Positions 59,530 through 64,000 of a stretch of DNA of 64,000 bases are shown piece by piece. Origin of the DNA: Crocodylus rhombifer (lineage: Eukaryota > Chordata > Crocodylia > Crocodylidae); assembly GCA_038503035.1 (NCBI GenBank), contig JAVSML010000047.1:654477-718476 (forward strand), in the 5' to 3' direction. Within the stretch, counting starts at the first letter, position 1. The number at the start of each line of letters is the position of its first letter. The position numbers and the translations under genes are program-made. The notes beneath the pieces were generated by a model. It saw only the letters and a program-made list of their open reading frames with translations, did no database searches and was not told where the DNA came from.

Positions 59530-60651
59530 TGGTCCACAGCCCCCTGCAGCAGTGCTCAAGTTCTGGCTTCTGCCCATGGGAGGTGGCAGCTGCTGCAGTG
59601 TAGCAGAGTGTGGAGCTCAGCATCCTCCCTCTGGGGGCAGCATGACTGGAGCAGAGCCTGTGGGAGAGGAAGGTGTGGTTTGGCCAGTGGGGGGCAGCTC
59701 CCTGCAGTTGTGTGCCTTCCCAGGGGGATAGGGAGGACCCATCCCTCACTGATCTGTGCCAGGCTGGCCACTGTGGGCTTAGGCTCTCTACCCTGCAGAC
59801 CTCTGCAGCCCAGTGGGTGGGACAGAGCGGAGCTCTGTGGGCAAGCTCCTTGCCACTGAGTTCCATGCTGCTCTGGTGACATGGCCCCCCTTCCCACCTC
59901 ACAGCAGTAGCGAGGGGCACAATCCTGTGCCAACACTGCTGGGTAGGCAGGGTGCATATCTCCAGGGTTATGTGGGGCTCACAATGGCAAGGAGCTTCCC
60001 CACTTGGCCCTGCTCTGCCCGTTGTGCCGGGTCCCACCTGCTGGGCTGCAGAGGCTCCAAGGTTGGGCAACAGGATGGGGACCCTGAGCCTGCAGGGGGC
60101 AGTGTGTCCCTGTACCCAACTGGCATGCATCTGGGGGGCACGGGTCCTCCACCCCCATCTGCCTGGGAGTATGAGCAGTGGTGAGGAGCTGGCCCTAGCC
60201 CCCTGGATGAGCTGCTTGTGGCCCCGTCCTGCTCCCTGCCAGGGCCCTGCAACCACACATTCTGGGTCCCAAGCCCCAGGCACCACCCAGCTGGGAAGCG
60301 TCCCCAGCCCTAACCCTGCCCAACTTCCTCCCTATGGAGGCCTCAATCCCCCTTTCCCCCCCCACCCCCACCAGATTTACTGGGAGGAGCTGCTCTCCAG
60401 GTTGCCTGGCGCCCACATGCATATATATGCACGTGGTGCCCCCTGCCTGACTGCCCTCCTCCTGGTCCCCCTCAGCCCCATGGTCCCCCTGAACTCTGCC
60501 AACCTGTAGAGAGCTCTTTGCAAAAGTGCAAAATCTGTGCATTTCTCTGTTAAAATGAAAAAAATGAAATGACATTTTTCTGGGGTAAAAGAAGAAATCT
60601 GGATTTCTTTTTTCCATTTTCCCTCAGGGAAGCAGAAAACCCGGGTCCCTG
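59530..60651. mobile_element. hAT-like element, partial copy with intact right end
   Basis: The right 130 bases, from GAGCTCTTTGCAAAAGTG to AAAACCCGGGTCCCTG, match the right end of the complete copy at 34249-35314. A GC-rich core precedes them. The left terminal repeat is absent; the left limit (near CAGTGCTCAAG at 59551) matches, inverted, the inner limit of the copy at 36077-36420. The open frame of 263 codons on the minus strand lies in the GC-rich core and shows no recognisable domain. Confidence 0.65.
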
Positions 60652-60989
60652 CTGATCAGCGAATCTTTAGCAGATTATTTACTGTACTGCTGGCACGGGG
60701 CCATCCCAGAAGGGTAGAGCCTAAGGGCTATGGAAAGGCTTCACAAAGCCGCTTGCTTTTCCTGGGGATTTTGTAAGGTGATTGAGTCAGTGAGACTCCT
60801 GGCCAACAGCCTTCGTGGGAGGAAACAGTTGGATGTGGGGGGAATAAGGTGTAGGGAAAGGGGCATGGTTCAGTTTACCTATTCTCAGTTGCCAAAAATT
60901 GACTTTCATGGTTAAAATTCAACATTTTTAAAAAATGTTAAAAATTGGTCCCACTTTCCTAGGAGTTCACTCTGTTTCCTATCGAAACA

Positions 60990-61153
60990 GATTACTTAAG
61001 AGAGGTTATGAAATCTCTATCCCTGGAAATTTTCAAGAGCAGTTTAGACGTACCTGACTTGGGTGATTTTAGTGATGATGCTGTCTTGGGCAGGGTACTG
61101 AGCTAGATGACCTCATGAGGTCCCTTCTAGCCCTATTTTCTTATGATTTTATG
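60990..61153 (+). pseudogene. CR1 LINE 3' terminus
   Basis: The plus strand carries the conserved CR1 tail: 'gaaatctctatccctgga', 'tttcaagagcagtttaga', 'gagctagatgacctcatgag' and a final 'tcttatgattttatga'. It is a 5'-truncated, non-coding remnant. Confidence 0.75.
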
Positions 61154-62160
61154 AACAGCTCTAAAGTCTGTAAGGTTGTCATTTGTGGGGGGTAGGGGGG
61201 CGGGGAGGCTGGGCTTCATCTAAAAATGATAAATCTTAAATAGACTGTTCATGTGCCGCAACATACACACATTGGTTCTGCTCTGACCTGAGAAAAGTGT
61301 TGCCTTCTGAAATACCGACACTAGTCTCCTTTTATAATAAGTGTTTTTTGTTTTACAGGCTTTTTTTTAAATTTATTTTTAATTTATTTATTTATTTATT
61401 TCAAATACAGTAGAATTTTTACTTTTATGAGCTCAGCCTGGAATAATCATTTGAACAAAGATTTATGTTCCAAAACGCATGTTCTAAACATAGTTATACG
61501 TTTGTCCCCAGTGAACACTTGAGAGCATTAGTAAGAGGGAAAATGATTTATGTAGATTGTCTTGGGTTTCTAGGCTGGAAAAAAAAAAATCACCATTTCT
61601 GAGAGACAGAGCCACACATTGTAGTGTCGGTTAAACCCTCTGACCTGCTTTGGCCTCAGATGTGTACAGCTATGGTGACCACACCATGACTCTGCTAAGC
61701 CTACTTATTAATAATAATGACACTGTTATGTCTGAAAGCTTTTGGCAGGGAAGGTATTTTCTACAAATAGTTTTTAGCAGCTGAAAATATGCCTTCTGAA
61801 TGCTTCAAAGCAAGAGAAAGTAAAAATAAACTCCTGAAAAACAGAGTGATTTCATTGGATAATTTCAACAAAAGTAGTACATCCACGTGAACATCCAAAA
61901 CCTTATTAAAATTTGGATTCTTGGAAGCTCATGAAATAAGTAGTAGCCTTGAGTAAGGGCTATTGCTCAAAATGAGCCTAAGGTTAACTGAGACTAAAGA
62001 GAGGTCACAGTAATGGCAAAAGACTAATGGAAGATGTTTTCAATCCCACAGTGCCTTTCAGACAAGAAATTAATAGCTAGAGGAACAAGTTATCTGAGGA
62101 ATTTTAAAACTATAAGAAAGTAAGGCCTTAATGTAGATTTTGAGGTATTGTTGTAGGAAT

Positions 62161-62191
<31 letters not shown>

Positions 62192-64000
62192 TTTTACTTT
62201 GGGGGTAGCAGGTTGAATGCGCGTGGAAAAGCTTGTATTAGGTAAGCAATTGTCTGAAAACACAAATGATCACTTTTGAGTCAGTAACTGTGTATATTTT
62301 TGCCAGGTTGTGAAACAGTTACAATTTTCCCATTAAATATGAAGAAGCCGCCTGAATTGGCCAGAAACGCTGGGCTCATGTTTTTAAATCTAATAATGGC
62401 ATTCTGTACTGTACCTTATTGTACGTAGTGCTCAGCCTTTCTAATACCTGATCACTTCTCATAGCAAGTAGTACAAGCTATGGAAATAATCTCATTGAAG
62501 TGAAAGAGCAAAGATTGTAGGATTAGATTGTAATTTATGTATTAAGCAAGTTATACAAGTGCCATCATGGCATGGGAGATTCTGGAAGCCACCTTCCCCT
62601 GCACTGGCAAGCCTGGGATTGGGATCTCTCTGCACTGGTGATAAGGTGTGACGGAATCTAATGCATGATCCCACCGTTGTGCCTCCTGCTATGCACATGT
62701 AGAGGAGCCCTTAGAAGCATCTCCTTTACCAAATAAATCATTGTCTGAGTGGTTAAATAATATCTATGATCTCTTCCAGATGAATAGCCTGGGAAATGTG
62801 CTGAGCGTCTCGCTGACCAGTATTTCCTGTACATTTGAAACGAGGCTTATCTATAAGAGTTAAAGATGCCAACATGCAAAGAGATGAGCAGTCAGTTAGA
62901 TTTTCTTGAACTTCCCCTTTTCTGACAGTGATAAAGCACTTCAAAAATGACCTCTCTTTGGTACAAAACTACAAATAATGCAAGGCTATTACTAAATTGA
63001 GATTCACTCTAATGAGACCTGTAGTTGTCATGGGCAAGTGATGTTTGACCCCATATTCAGGCAGAATGTGTTTGCAGGAAGAATGACATGACTGAAATCA
63101 CTACTTGTAGTCTTGTTTGTTCTTTGAGGAAATAAAAGGAAAATTGATCTCCCCATTAGTGGAAAAAATTTAATGCTAAGCTACTGAAGAGTAACTCTGT
63201 GCAACTCAAATATACCTAGAAAGTACAGGACAGTTTATAAGTTGTTAAAGAGATGCCAAATAGTTAAGGGCCACGATCTGACTTACTTTGTTGTAGACTA
63301 CTTTGTGGTGTTAAATTTTCTGAATCATCGTATACTATGTTCTGTTTTAATTTGTTTAAACTTGTGGAGTGTGTAATCTTATTGTGTACTTTAGCAAAAA
63401 AATATATAAATTGTAGTAGTATATAATTTTATTGTTCATTTTATTCTAATTTCCAGCTTTTGCTAAAACAGAAAACTACTACTACCACCACTATTTGATC
63501 AAATACTGTATTTTACCCAGTTATACTTTGATCATTCTGTTTCACAACCATTTGCTATGTATGTATTTAAGTGTCAGAAGAAATAAAGATATCTAAATTA
63601 AAAATACTTTCTTTTTTTAAACAATGCCATACTTCTCAGTGTTTTTGGCTCTTTGATTTTTTTTGTTTTTGTTTTTTTTCCTTTCTTGCTTTTTAAAAAG
63701 AGGTGATTTAAACAAATATGCAATGGTGTCTGCATAGGAAGTTGCACAGGGTCATGGCTGCAGTAGTGTGTAGTTTACTGCAATGCTGTTCTAATTTAAG
63801 GAAGTACTTCCATAGTCCCTGGGATTAATAGTGTGTTCAACTTCTGTCCCCAATTCCGCTTCTCTTCACATAATCCAAATACAAAACTGTACAAAGCTCT
63901 GTTAAATGAATTTACCTCATGCTCCAGTTCAAATGCATATAAAATGTGTAGTAAGAACATGACTCAATTGCATTCATTCTTGGGCACATTTTCCCCCCCC
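61154..64000. other. Gene-free interval
   Basis: AT-rich unique-looking DNA with simple repeats: (ATTT)n near 61378-61402 and (TTTA)n at 62160-62195. The window ends in a C run. No exon recognised. Confidence 0.5.
62160..62195. repeat. (TTTA)n microsatellite
   Basis: About nine tetranucleotide units without interruption. Confidence 0.95.

Noticed and set aside
59495..60286. 263-codon minus-strand open frame and several others in 59405-60617
   Set aside because: They lie mostly in the GC-rich core of a hAT-like non-autonomous element; overlapping frames on both strands are open for compositional reasons.
1..64000. Search for a host gene, tRNA, snRNA, CRISPR array or bacterial-style defence operon
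   Set aside because: No cloverleaf, regularly spaced direct-repeat array, coding block with splice-site-bounded conservation or operon structure could be identified by eye; a host exon below my detection limit remains possible.

Overview
This is a stretch of amniote nuclear DNA, most likely from a crocodilian. I infer that from the CR1 LINE subfamilies with short (ATTCATAG)n-like or (AGACAT)n-like 3' tails, LTR elements, short hAT-type elements and long AT-rich single-copy stretches. I found no host protein-coding exon, RNA gene, CRISPR array or bacterial operon that I can defend. Nearly everything interpretable is transposable-element sequence, much of it nested.

Layout. 1-2620: the 5' end of an endogenous retrovirus on the minus strand, with an LTR (1600-2620), a primer-binding site touching it, and a gag-like frame running off the left edge with two in-frame stops. 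5160-6860: a LINE C-terminal fragment split by a 1264-bp LTR-like element with a 5-bp target duplication. 8698-10368 and 11344-11853: two GC-rich cores flanked by hairpins. 17011-18462: an apparently perfect 168-bp direct duplication flanking an old CR1 fragment. 19861-21168: a decayed CR1 plus an inverted-repeat element. 29999-32300: a CR1 copy interrupted by a 919-bp CpG-rich solo LTR. 34075-38425 and 59530-60651: four copies of a hAT-like non-autonomous family. 43348-43744: a small hAT element with an 8-bp duplication. 43793-46800: a young CR1 with a 954-codon open frame carrying endonuclease and reverse transcriptase motifs. 34075-35500, 49262-50560 and 54335-56255: three copies of a long unclassified dispersed repeat, one split by a hAT element and one by a 566-bp solo LTR.

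The only frame that looks like a complete, well-preserved enzyme is the CR1 ORF2. It starts at GTG a short way downstream of an in-frame TAA, so it looks 5'-truncated. The nesting gives a relative order: the old dispersed repeats and CR1 copies came first, and the hAT elements and LTRs then inserted into them. Insertion boundaries were called by eye from target duplications, TG...CA or CAG...CTG ends, and empty sites in paralogous copies. Family names were not checked against a repeat library.
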